Below, piece after piece: positions 6,965 to 12,780 of a stretch of DNA of 14,231 nucleotides (position 1 is its first letter; the number at the start of each line of letters is the position of its first letter). The notes beneath the pieces are model-generated. The model was not told the DNA's origin and made no database searches. It saw nothing but the letters and a program-made list of their open reading frames with translations. Made by a program: the position numbers and the translations under genes. The stretch lies in assembly GCA_001464165.1 (NCBI GenBank), contig LNEX01000095.1, positions 1-14,231 on the forward strand, read 5' to 3'. This stretch comes from a bacterium Ga0077546. GTDB taxonomy: Bacteria; Cyanobacteriota; Vampirovibrionia; Obscuribacterales; Obscuribacteraceae.

Positions 6965-7157
6965 TGCCAATATTGCAGTGGCTCAGGCCTACATTGCCGA
7001 CATCACCACTAAAGAGAACCGCGCCCGGGGTATGGGTATGGTTGGAGCCGCCTTTGGTCTTGGATTTGTCCTCGGGCCAGCCTTGGGCTGTCTTTGGTGC
7101 AATATGGATTGGGCTTCGTCGGTTTTGTTGCTGCTGGCTTTAGCTTGGTTGACTTAG
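6948..7157 (+). CDS. MFS transporter fragment: helices 4-5
   Basis: This frame continues the transporter after the first break. AGFGNANIAVAQAYIADITT is the second half of helix 4 and its loop; GMGMVGAAFGLGFVLGPALG is helix 5 with its conserved Gly-Pro motif. The homology stops after GPALG at about 7088; the remaining 23 codons (CLWCNMDWASS onward) are out-of-frame reading of the next segment. No ribosome binding site precedes the ATG at 6948, so this is not an independent gene. Confidence 0.65.
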   Translation: MAGFGNANIAVAQAYIADITTKENRARGMGMVGAAFGLGFVLGPALGCLWCNMDWASSVLLLLALAWLT

Positions 7158-7825
7158 TTTTGACATTTTTCCTTTTGCCTGAGCCAAAAGAGAGAGGTTC
7201 TTTTGGCAACGATCGTTTTGGTCTCGGTATTGATTTCTATCTCAAGAATGTTACTAGTGCAAAATTGCGCGTATCGTTTTTGATTTTCTTTGTTTCTACT
7301 TTTGCTTTTGCCAACATGGAAGCGACTCTTGTGCTGCTAACTGCTAAGCTTTACAACTGGGGTCCTAAAGAAAACGGGCTTCTCTTCGTCTATATAGGTA
7401 TTCTCATTGTCATTGTCCAAGGTGGCATGATTCGCCAGCTGACCAAGAAGTACAGTGAGAAGAAGCTTATCACTGTTGGATCTTTCCTTGTTGCTGCTGG
7501 GCTGTTCCTCACACCAGTGACGAACAGTTGGATAGTTCTGGGGCTGGCAATGACTTTGCTTTCAATCGGCTCTGGTATAAACAATCCCTGCAACCAAAGC
7601 ATCATTTCGAAACTGGCTCCAGAAGAGACTGTTGGTGGTGTTCTAGGGCTGGGACAATCAGTTTCTACCTTGGGCAGAATTTTTGGACCAATTGTCGGTT
7701 GTGCGCTCTTCGAGAAATTTGGCTATCTCAGTCCTTATTTAGCTGGCGGGCTCTGCATGATAATTGTTGTAGCGCTTAGCTTTAGGCTTCCTGAAACTGA
7801 GCCGGGAGCTGCTGCCGCTGCTTGA
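7094..7825 (+). CDS. MFS transporter fragment: helices 6-12
   Basis: The C-terminal part of the transporter. Family-like sequence starts at QYGLGFVGFVAAGFSLVDL (from about 7100), continues through the acidic central loop after FFLLPEPKERG, and contains the second six-helix bundle, including the repeat of motif A as RQLTKKYSEKK, the motif SIGSGINNPCNQSIIS, and GGVLGLGQSVSTLGRIFGPIVG. It ends in a short poly-Ala tail. The nominal TTG start at 7094 has no ribosome binding site and lies inside a transmembrane helix, so translation in isolation is unlikely. Confidence 0.75.
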   Translation: MVQYGLGFVGFVAAGFSLVDLVLTFFLLPEPKERGSFGNDRFGLGIDFYLKNVTSAKLRVSFLIFFVSTFAFANMEATLVLLTAKLYNWGPKENGLLFVYIGILIVIVQGGMIRQLTKKYSEKKLITVGSFLVAAGLFLTPVTNSWIVLGLAMTLLSIGSGINNPCNQSIISKLAPEETVGGVLGLGQSVSTLGRIFGPIVGCALFEKFGYLSPYLAGGLCMIIVVALSFRLPETEPGAAAAA

Positions 7826-8111
7826 GCAGGCGCTTGGCAAGCTTGCGGCGCTGCGAATAGAACGTTTCCTCTTGGCCTGCACTTGAAAAGTGTGGCCTGG
7901 AGCGTATATTCGTGATATATTATTTTTGGCTCAAGTTTTTGGCAGGTTCTTAGTGATTGCTTAACTTCGTCTGCGGTATTTATATCCAGTGTAGTCACAG
8001 AATAAGAACAAGAACACAGAACTCACACATTGAAACTGTTTCGGCCAATTTACGTCACTAAGAGCATTATCTAGGCATCACTTACAAATTTAGAACGCAG
8101 AGAATATTGTT
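7826..8111. other. Intergenic region after the MFS gene
   Basis: Apart from the hairpin at 7874-7897 I see no gene here. An 87-codon minus-strand frame (7735-7998) overlaps the 3' end of the MFS gene and owes its length to the reverse of the Ala-rich tail, so it is probably a shadow. The stretch 7905-7930 is AT-rich and could hold a promoter for the small gene at 8112, but no clear -35/-10 pair was found. Confidence 0.35.
7874..7897 (+). terminator. Hairpin after the MFS gene, possible terminator
   Basis: GGCC-tg-CACTT-gaa-AAGTG-t-GGCC can fold into a stem with one internal mismatch. It begins 48 bases after the MFS stop. There is no immediate T run (a TTATTTTT tract comes only about 25 bases later), so a Rho-independent terminator is doubtful. 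The core CACTTNAAAAGTGT recurs at the end of the GGDEF gene. Confidence 0.3.
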
Positions 8112-8282
8112 ATGGCAACAAATAAGAAAGAAAATAAATCGTGCGCGCGTGGGGCAAATCTACCGAAGGCACAGCCCGATCAGAAAGATGACGTTCAGTC
8201 ACGCTATCAACAAGACTTTAACCGCTACCAAGCACAGATCGAGAAAACGCGTAGAGTTTTTGAGAGTTCTGAAGCTGCTTAG
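8112..8282 (+). CDS. Small hypothetical protein, 56 residues
   Basis: Starting at ATG 8112 an open frame runs to TAG at 8280-8282 and gives a hydrophilic, basic, helix-prone 56-residue protein: MATNKKENKSCARGANLPKA, then QPDQKDDVQSRYQQDFNRYQ, then AQIEKTRRVFESSEAA. The second half has an amphipathic, coiled-coil-like pattern. The composition (few hydrophobics, many K, Q, E, no Trp) looks like a real small soluble protein rather than random translation, which argues against the longer overlapping frame at 8107-8382, whose product is rich in Arg, Cys and Leu with no sensible pattern. The ribosome binding site is weak (GCAGAGAA upstream). I do not recognise a family. It sits between the MFS gene and the palindrome cluster. 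Confidence 0.5.
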   Translation: MATNKKENKSCARGANLPKAQPDQKDDVQSRYQQDFNRYQAQIEKTRRVFESSEAA

Positions 8283-8300
8283 ACCATTTTGCTGTTTAAG

Positions 8301-8381
8301 TTGGACATTAGGCAATCTTCATAATGTGCCAAGGCCCGCGGGTTTTGGCACATTAGTTAGAGCCATGGGCTTGGCACATTA
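8301..8381. repeat. Palindrome and direct-repeat cluster, unit TTGGCACATTA
   Basis: Exact copies of TTGGCACATTA lie at 8345-8355 and 8371-8381 on the plus strand, and one at 8322-8332 on the minus strand. A copy lacking one base (TTGGACATTA) is at 8301-8310. The two plus copies share a longer unit, TTGGCACATTAG(A/T)TAG, 26 bases apart. The opposed copies at 8322-8355 form a near-perfect 34-bp palindrome: 11-bp arms around GGCCCGCGGGTT, whose own centre CCCGCGGG is self-complementary, so RNA could fold into a stem of about 15 bp with a CGCG loop. It lies 114 bases before the nucleotidylyltransferase start and 19 bases after the small gene's end of first unit. It could be an operator array, an RNA leader, or a terminator lacking a U tract. 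TTGGCAC also resembles the -24 half of a sigma-54 promoter, but no matching -12 GC is present. Confidence 0.7.
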
Positions 8382-8454
8382 GATAGATTAGCTAGGTAGA
8401 TTGTCATTTGTGTGGTCTTATCTAGTCCAAAGCTCAAGTCTAAGAAAAATTGTT

Positions 8455-8459
8455 GGAGG
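8455..8459 (+). promoter_or_regulatory. Ribosome binding site that sets the nucleotidylyltransferase start
   Basis: GGAGG lies 9 bases before ATG at 8469. It favours that start over the GTG at 8412, which would add 19 residues without family character. Confidence 0.75.
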
Positions 8460-8468
8460 CCCTACACA

Positions 8469-9578
8469 ATGAAGGCAATGGTATTAGCGGCAGGAGTCGG
8501 CTCAAGGCTCGACCCGCTCACCGCATGTTTGCCCAAACCGCTTGTTCCTGTTGCTAATCTTCCGGTGATGGAACATTTGCTAAACCTTCTAAAGGCTCAC
8601 GGTTTCACCGATGTTATAGCTAACCTGCACTATTTGCCTGAATGTCTTATTGAGTATTTTGGTGATGGTAAGAAGTTTGGTACCAATATACAATTTCGTG
8701 TCGAAGAAAAGCTCAGTGGCGATGCCGGTGGGGTTCGCTATTGTCGAGATTTTTTAGAAGATGGAACTTTCATTGTCTTGATGGGCGATCTGCTTACTGA
8801 CGCCGATCTCTCACACATTGTCGCCGAGCACAAGCGCAAAAAAGCAATTGCTTCAATTGGTTTGAAACGAGTTGCCGATGTCAGTCGATTTGGCGTAGCG
8901 GTGCTCGACGAAAATGACTTTATAGTTGGCTTTCAGGAGAAACCAAGTAAGGAAGAAGCTCTTTCGAATTTGGCTTCCACTGGAATTTATATTCTTGAAC
9001 CAGAAGTGTTCAAGCACATGCCAGCGAGTGGTGACTATGGCTTTGGTCGTCAGCTGTTTCCTAGTTTGGTTAAGGCTGGGCTGCCTGTTCTTGGGGTACC
9101 TATTGAGTCTTATTGGTCTGATGTCGGTACTATTGAGCAGTATCAAAGTTCTAATTTTGACGTTTTGTCTGGCCAATTTAAAGCCAATCTACCGGGATAT
9201 CGTCATGAGAAGAGGGGTTTCTATTCTCTGTATTTAGCCGATGGTGCTGTCATTGACAGCACTGTAGAAATTGCTGGCAATGTTATAGCCGGAGAGAATG
9301 CCGAAGTTAGAGCTGGTGTGATTTTGCGAGGTAATGTTGTAATTGGCGCCGGCAGCGTTGTAGAAGCTGATTGTAGGCTAGTCGATACAATTTTGTGGCC
9401 AAATAGTACAATCGCCACTGCAACCACCCTTGATGGCGCAATCGTATCACCGGCCGGTATTGTCCAGGTTGAAAAAAAGGACGAAGACAGAGTAAACGCC
9501 GACCCAAAGAAGTTGGGACCTGCTAATCAAACGCAGGTCCAAATCCGAATGCTTGAGTCGGTTGGGGCCTGCGTTTAA
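8469..9578 (+). CDS. Sugar-phosphate nucleotidylyltransferase with left-handed beta-helix domain
   Basis: A two-domain NDP-sugar pyrophosphorylase of 369 residues that joins a nucleoside triphosphate to a sugar 1-phosphate, releasing pyrophosphate, in the cytosol. The N-terminal Rossmann-like domain has the nucleotide-binding signature LAAGVGSRLDPLT (6-18) with PKPL (22-25), GDAGGVR (84-90), the metal-binding GDLLTDADL (106-114), FQEKPS (155-160) and WSDVGT (216-221). Residues about 258-332 are hexapeptide-like (VIDSTVEIAGNVIAGENAEV, then AGVILRGNVVIGAGSVV), forming a left-handed beta-helix. This layout fits the ManC/GCD1-like mannose-1-phosphate guanylyltransferase or glucose-1-phosphate nucleotidylyltransferase group; the exact sugar and base cannot be read from sequence. 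I chose ATG 8469 because GGAGG sits 9 bases upstream and the protein then begins MKAMVLAAG as in relatives. The likely role is supply of activated sugar for envelope or exopolysaccharide. It is convergent with the 94-residue gene and preceded by the palindrome cluster. Confidence 0.9.
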   Translation: MKAMVLAAGVGSRLDPLTACLPKPLVPVANLPVMEHLLNLLKAHGFTDVIANLHYLPECLIEYFGDGKKFGTNIQFRVEEKLSGDAGGVRYCRDFLEDGTFIVLMGDLLTDADLSHIVAEHKRKKAIASIGLKRVADVSRFGVAVLDENDFIVGFQEKPSKEEALSNLASTGIYILEPEVFKHMPASGDYGFGRQLFPSLVKAGLPVLGVPIESYWSDVGTIEQYQSSNFDVLSGQFKANLPGYRHEKRGFYSLYLADGAVIDSTVEIAGNVIAGENAEVRAGVILRGNVVIGAGSVVEADCRLVDTILWPNSTIATATTLDGAIVSPAGIVQVEKKDEDRVNADPKKLGPANQTQVQIRMLESVGACV

Positions 9579-9614
9579 TCAGTTTTATAACAACGCCAGC
9601 ACAAATGTTCTAGT

Positions 9615-9899
9615 TCAAGAAGGGCACTTAGCTGTACTTGGACCGGCTATGGCTTTTTTAGCAGTAGCAGCAATAGCAGGCTCGTCTTCAGCCTTGTCTT
9701 TCTCTGCTAGCTGAGCCGCTTTCCAAATTTCCATCCAAAGCCAATAGTGAAAAGGATTGAGCTTCTCAATGTCAAGCGTTTCAACTGGCTCTAGCAAAGA
9801 CAGCCAGGTATGTGGATTGGGAAAACGTTTGGCGAGGCTATAGCAGTCTGCCATCCAGAGAACTTGATCTGTTGTTTCTTTGGTGACCATGGCCTTCAT
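9615..9899 (-). CDS. Hypothetical protein, 94 residues
   Basis: I recognise no family. The protein has an aromatic-rich central part (about residues 14-66), containing KRFPNPHTWLSLLEPVETLD and LNPFHYWLWMEIWKAAQLAE, followed by a charged, Ala/Lys-rich disordered tail (67-94). There is no signal peptide or clear membrane helix. The many Trp, Tyr and Phe residues in plausible helix and turn contexts suggest a real folded domain. The start is uncertain: ATG at 9899 has only GGGG close by, and a second ATG lies three codons later. It converges on the nucleotidylyltransferase with a 36-bp gap and follows the HIT gene on the same strand after 171 bp, so the two might share a transcript. Confidence 0.6.
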   Translation of the reverse strand: MKAMVTKETTDQVLWMADCYSLAKRFPNPHTWLSLLEPVETLDIEKLNPFHYWLWMEIWKAAQLAEKDKAEDEPAIAATAKKAIAGPSTAKCPS

Positions 9900-10070
9900 C
9901 CCCGTCGTGCTAGAAGTTCTTTTGAACTTTTGCTTTTCCCCTACAAAGTAGTAATACCCAAATCAGTGGGCTGCGAAACCGACACTTTTGGTTGGCACTA
10001 TACAAATTTTCATTGAAATCACGCTCTTGATTTGAAAGACCGATGCCTGGCCAATCTTCAGTGTGACTGA

Positions 10071-10436
10071 CTAGCCTGGCGGCCAGAGCATGCTGCGACC
10101 ACCGAGTACGTGTATATGCAGATGGCCTACTGATTGACCGCCATCGGCACCGGTGTTTACTACGAGGCGAAAGCCATTGTCTAAATTTTCTTTTGCCGCA
10201 ATCATTGCTGCCTGTTGAAACAATTCTCCCATCAACAACTTGTCGTTGACCATGGCGATATTGCGGTAGTGCTTTTTGGGGATTACCAACAAATGGTTGG
10301 GTGCTTGAGGAGTTATGTCTCTGATAGCAAAGCAGTATTGATCTTCATGGACAAATGTAGAGCTAATTTTGCCGCTGCCAATTTTGCAGAAAAGACAATT
10401 GCTTGTTTCTTCGTTATCTTCTAGTTTGTCTTTCAA
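10071..10436 (-). CDS. HIT-family (HinT-like) nucleotide-binding hydrolase
   Basis: A 121-residue histidine-triad protein. HinT-type enzymes hydrolyse purine nucleoside phosphoramidates, such as adenylated lysine, in the cytosol. The triad H-x-H-x-H appears as GHLHIHVLGGR (104-114), with His107 or His109 of the triad as nucleophile by family analogy. Other family marks are CLFCKI (14-19; C14 and C17 as part of a zinc site), AIRDITPQAPNHLLVIPKKH (37-56) and NTGADGGQSVGHLH. The length is typical of bacterial HinT (about 115-120). The start is TTG at 10436; AAGGA on the minus strand (10448-10444) lies 8 bases before it. The protein ends just after GGRSMLWPPG, the usual C-terminal position. It sits upstream of the 94-residue gene and divergent from the GAF-GGDEF gene. 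Confidence 0.93.
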   Translation of the reverse strand: MKDKLEDNEETSNCLFCKIGSGKISSTFVHEDQYCFAIRDITPQAPNHLLVIPKKHYRNIAMVNDKLLMGELFQQAAMIAAKENLDNGFRLVVNTGADGGQSVGHLHIHVLGGRSMLWPPG

Positions 10437-10585
10437 GTGAGTGTCCTTGTTTAAGTCGGTAAAAAAACAAAGTACTATTTCTGCTGAGAGTTTATCCTTT
10501 TAAGTGACAAAATTCAGATAGTGAATTTCTTGTTGATCTGTGGAAGAAAGCCAAGAGAAACTATATAAGGTTTGGAGTGAATTAG

Positions 10586-11614
10586 ATGACAAGTGATGGG
10601 AATATCCTGCCCCGCTTCGTGCAATTGCAGAAAACGCTGACCTCATCGCTTCGCTTGAAGGACGTACTAGACTCTGTTGTTGCTATGTTTACCGAACTAG
10701 CTGGTGGGGCTAAGGTAGCAATTTTTCTGGCCGACAATGAAAGCATGTCTTTCAAGCTCATGGCGGCTAAGGGTTATACAGAAGGGTCTTTAGACCAGCT
10801 CAAAATTGTTCCTTTTAACCTTGAGAGTTTGCTCAAGTATGTCTATCAGAAACGTACGGGCTTTGCCGCAATAGATGCAGCTTCTGCCCCTGATTTCAGC
10901 GCTGCCATTATGAAGCGTGAGTCTTCCAATGGCCAATTGGCATTACCTATGAGTACTGCCAATATGCTCGTTGGTGCTGTTTTAATGGAAGTAAATAATA
11001 ATCAGGTTCTTGCTCTGAGAGAGTTTCTTCAAGAATTGGCTGATCTCTGTGCTATCGCCATAGCTAATGCTGTTATGTTTGGCCGAAGTGAATATGAGCG
11101 CGAGAGATTGGCTACTCTTTATACCGCTACCTGCGCTTTAAACGAGAGTGCTCTTGAAATTACACAAGTATTGCAAGTGGCAGCTGATACAGCACTAGTA
11201 TTGGCCAACACACCGAGTTGTGCGATTGTGTTGCTCGATGAGACCAACGACTCTTTTCAGCTAGCAGCATTCAAAGGTCTGGACGGCCAGAGTCTAGGTG
11301 AGTTTGACATGAGTGTGCGCAAGTCTATTGCTGGTAGTTGTTTGCGTTCAGGCAAGACTGAGGTTCTAGGCGACGGCTCAAGGGAGCCATTTGGTTTGCC
11401 TCGGGCTATGGGCGGCCGGCCTTTTGCCAGTGCAGTGGCTCTGCCACTTGTCTTTGATCAGCGCAAAATTGGTGTACTAGAAGTATTTTCAACTGATTCT
11501 CGTGCTTTTCAGCGCGAGCAGATAGAGCTGCTTGAGTCGTTGACCAAGCAAGTTTCCACATCCCTCAATATTGCACTCTCTCATGAATCTAATAACTCTT
11601 CGGCCGCATTTTGA
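10586..11614 (+). CDS. Tandem GAF sensor, N-terminal part of a split diguanylate cyclase
   Basis: A 342-residue frame with two GAF-like domains, roughly residues 10-165 and 180-335. GAF domains bind small ligands such as cyclic nucleotides or tetrapyrroles, or mediate dimerisation. The pattern is visible in LRLKDVLDSVVAMFTELAGG-type helices, in VGAVLMEV/LRE-FLQELADLCAIAIANA and again in KIGVLEVFS/REQIELLESLTKQVSTSLNIAL, the closing helix that usually leads straight into an output domain. GGAG at 10574-10577 with 8-base spacing supports the ATG. After ALSHES the frame ends in seven odd residues, while the GGDEF domain continues in the +1 frame with no ribosome binding site of its own. So this is the sensory half of one GAF-GAF-GGDEF protein, and both the linker and the start of the GGDEF domain appear to be missing. 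No Cys or His typical of bilin or haem binding is obvious. Confidence 0.85.
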   Translation: MTSDGNILPRFVQLQKTLTSSLRLKDVLDSVVAMFTELAGGAKVAIFLADNESMSFKLMAAKGYTEGSLDQLKIVPFNLESLLKYVYQKRTGFAAIDAASAPDFSAAIMKRESSNGQLALPMSTANMLVGAVLMEVNNNQVLALREFLQELADLCAIAIANAVMFGRSEYERERLATLYTATCALNESALEITQVLQVAADTALVLANTPSCAIVLLDETNDSFQLAAFKGLDGQSLGEFDMSVRKSIAGSCLRSGKTEVLGDGSREPFGLPRAMGGRPFASAVALPLVFDQRKIGVLEVFSTDSRAFQREQIELLESLTKQVSTSLNIALSHESNNSSAAF

Positions 11615-12224
11615 ACAGGCTCTTTCTAAAGAGGTAGATCGCTCCCAGCGCCATAGTCGTGATATGGCACTGCTGCTGGTTGATATTGATCATCTCAGCC
11701 AGATTAATGACATGCTCGGTCAGAACCGCGGTGATGAGGCAATTAAGCATGTTGCTAATACCATTCAATTGACCTTGCGTGATATTGACTTGCCTGCCCG
11801 TTATGGTGGTGAGGAGTTTGCCATTATGTTGCCAGAAACAGGTCACTCTAATGCTCTTGAGGTGGCCGAGAGATTGCGCCAGAAAGTGCGCAAGTCGCCA
11901 GCGCCAGGTATCGGTTTGATCACTGTATCAATTGGTGTGGCGACCTTCCCAGGCAATGCCGATAGCGCCGCTTCGCTACTAAGAGATGCTGAGCAGGCAC
12001 TTAATGTAGCCAAGTTTGAAGGGCGAGACCGCATTAAGGGGGCGCAAACCGGAAGCCATAGTGAAAGCGGTTCGCTTTCCTGGAATGACCTGGCCAGTCA
12101 AGCCAAGATGGCCGTAATCTCTGAAAGGCAAGCGCGTTTGCAAAGCCGCCTGACAGCCACTCCTGAATATGCTACTTGGCTAGCAAAGCCTGGTAGTCTG
12201 GTTGGTAAGAAGAAAGGCACTTAA
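11571..12224 (+). CDS. Diguanylate cyclase GGDEF domain, C-terminal part of the split protein
   Basis: GGDEF domains dimerise to join two GTP into c-di-GMP. Counting from TTG 11571 (ATG at 11583 is an alternative), the domain starts at about residue 10 with LRPHFEQALSKEVDRSQRHS, then LLLVDIDHLSQIND (D38 metal ligand), GDEAI, RDID (70-73, an RxxD inhibitory site with the normal five-residue spacing), and the active motif GGEEF (79-83), followed by ISIGVATFP-like VSIGVATFPG and AEQALNVAKFEGRDRI. A basic tail of about 60 residues ends in GSLVGKKKGT. The active-site motif is intact, but the first conserved block (D-x-LTGL-x-N and its helix) is absent, and neither start has a ribosome binding site. 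As written it would probably not be translated or active on its own. Confidence 0.85.
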   Translation: MHSLMNLITLRPHFEQALSKEVDRSQRHSRDMALLLVDIDHLSQINDMLGQNRGDEAIKHVANTIQLTLRDIDLPARYGGEEFAIMLPETGHSNALEVAERLRQKVRKSPAPGIGLITVSIGVATFPGNADSAASLLRDAEQALNVAKFEGRDRIKGAQTGSHSESGSLSWNDLASQAKMAVISERQARLQSRLTATPEYATWLAKPGSLVGKKKGT

Positions 12225-12232
12225 AAAGTGTT
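12216..12232 (+). terminator. Short hairpin over the GGDEF gene stop codon, possible terminator
   Basis: CACTT-AAA-AAGTG folds into a five-base-pair stem that spans the TAA stop codon; a T-rich run (TTTGTGTTTTT) follows about 15 bases later. It resembles the hairpin after the MFS gene (CACTTNAAAAGTGT in both). As a terminator it is weak. Confidence 0.25.
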
Positions 12233-12415
12233 CTGGGGCTTTGTGTTTTTAGGTAATGGCTAAATCTTAAGAAATATAGCCAATCAAGCGCTGGTCTTGG
12301 TTTTGGTCTATACACTTCATGTTGTGAGCAATCTCCCTATTCCCCTTTCAATTAAAGAGGCGAATGAGTAGATGGGCTCCACTACACATTTAAATTGCGA
12401 GTGAATCTTCGTAAT

Positions 12416-12422
12416 AGGAGGA
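12416..12422 (+). promoter_or_regulatory. Ribosome binding site that sets the TTG start of groES
   Basis: AGGAGGA lies 7 bases before TTG at 12430; there is no in-frame ATG near the N-terminus, so this site decides the start. The 205-bp region upstream of groES shows no CIRCE inverted repeat (TTAGCACTC and its complement) and no clear sigma-70 promoter. Confidence 0.75.
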
Positions 12423-12429
12423 TAGAACC

Positions 12430-12741
12430 TTGGCTACTGCATCTGCGAACAAGCTTCAACTGAAACCATTGGCTGACCGCGTTGTTTTGAAAAAACTAGA
12501 CGCTGAAGACAAAACTTCGGGTGGCATTGTCCTTCCTGATACTGCCAAAGAGAAGCCGCAGCAAGGCGAAATCTTGGCCGTAGGACCTGGCCGCGTTGAT
12601 GACAAAGGCAACCGTACACCGATGGAAGTAAAAGTAGGCGACAAAGTGTTGTTCGCTAAATACTCCGGAACTGAAGTCAAAATCGAAGGCGTTGAATACC
12701 TAATCATGACTGAGCGTGACATTCTCGCTGTAGTCGGTTAA
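12430..12741 (+). CDS. groES: Co-chaperonin GroES (Cpn10)
   Basis: GroES caps the GroEL ring as a heptamer, closing the folding chamber in the cytosol. At 103 residues it is the length usual in cyanobacteria. Visible features are [20 protein letters not shown] (11-30), the mobile loop that binds GroEL ([19 protein letters not shown], about 28-46), [13 protein letters not shown] (50-62, roof region), [18 protein letters not shown] (68-84) and the closing [14 protein letters not shown] (89-102). The start is TTG, supported by AGGAGGA 7 bases before it. groEL follows after 63 bp, the normal operon order. Control by HrcA through a CIRCE element, common for this operon, is not supported because no such element is seen upstream. 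Confidence 0.97.
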   Translation: MATASANKLQLKPLADRVVLKKLDAEDKTSGGIVLPDTAKEKPQQGEILAVGPGRVDDKGNRTPMEVKVGDKVLFAKYSGTEVKIEGVEYLIMTERDILAVVG

Positions 12742-12780
12742 TTCAATTCTTCAAGCTCAATAAAGTAATCAACCCTATAA

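Larger units (their letters stand above)
6668..7825 (+). pseudogene. MFS transporter (TetA/multidrug-efflux type), broken in two places
   Basis: Taken together three reading frames encode one major facilitator superfamily antiporter related to the TetA and multidrug-efflux group, which expels small molecules using the proton gradient. The N-terminal frame (6668-6964) gives membrane helices 1-3 and motif A (GRLSDRIGRRP). The next frame (from about 6945) gives the end of helix 4 and helix 5 (AGFGNANIAVAQAYIADITT, then the motif-C-like GFVLGPALG). The third (from about 7100 to 7825) gives helices 6-12. At the first join about 9-11 residues that normally start helix 4 (LW-x-LF-x-x-R in relatives) are missing and the frame shifts. 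At the second join (7085-7100) a one-base loss is enough to explain the change. Only the first frame has a ribosome binding site. Either the gene is truly inactivated or the assembly is wrong at these places. Confidence 0.8.

Noticed and set aside
6948..7100. Programmed ribosomal frameshifting as an explanation of the MFS frames
   Set aside because: No slippery heptamer or stimulatory structure is evident, and at the first join conserved residues are missing, which frameshifting cannot supply.
7735..7998. 87-residue minus-strand frame over the MFS 3' end
   Set aside because: Half of it is the reverse of the transporter's Ala-rich tail and last helices, and the ATG has no supporting ribosome binding site.
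8107..8382. 91-residue plus-strand frame over the small gene and the palindrome
   Set aside because: It reads the repeat cluster as protein and starts on a TTG without support; the 56-residue frame in the same place has better protein character.
8345..8390. Sigma-54 promoter suggested by TTGGCAC
   Set aside because: The -24 half fits, but the required GC of the -12 element is absent after both copies, and the unit also occurs reversed as part of a palindrome.
8853..9176. 107-residue minus-strand frame
   Set aside because: Antisense shadow of the nucleotidylyltransferase, whose conserved motifs run through the same bases.
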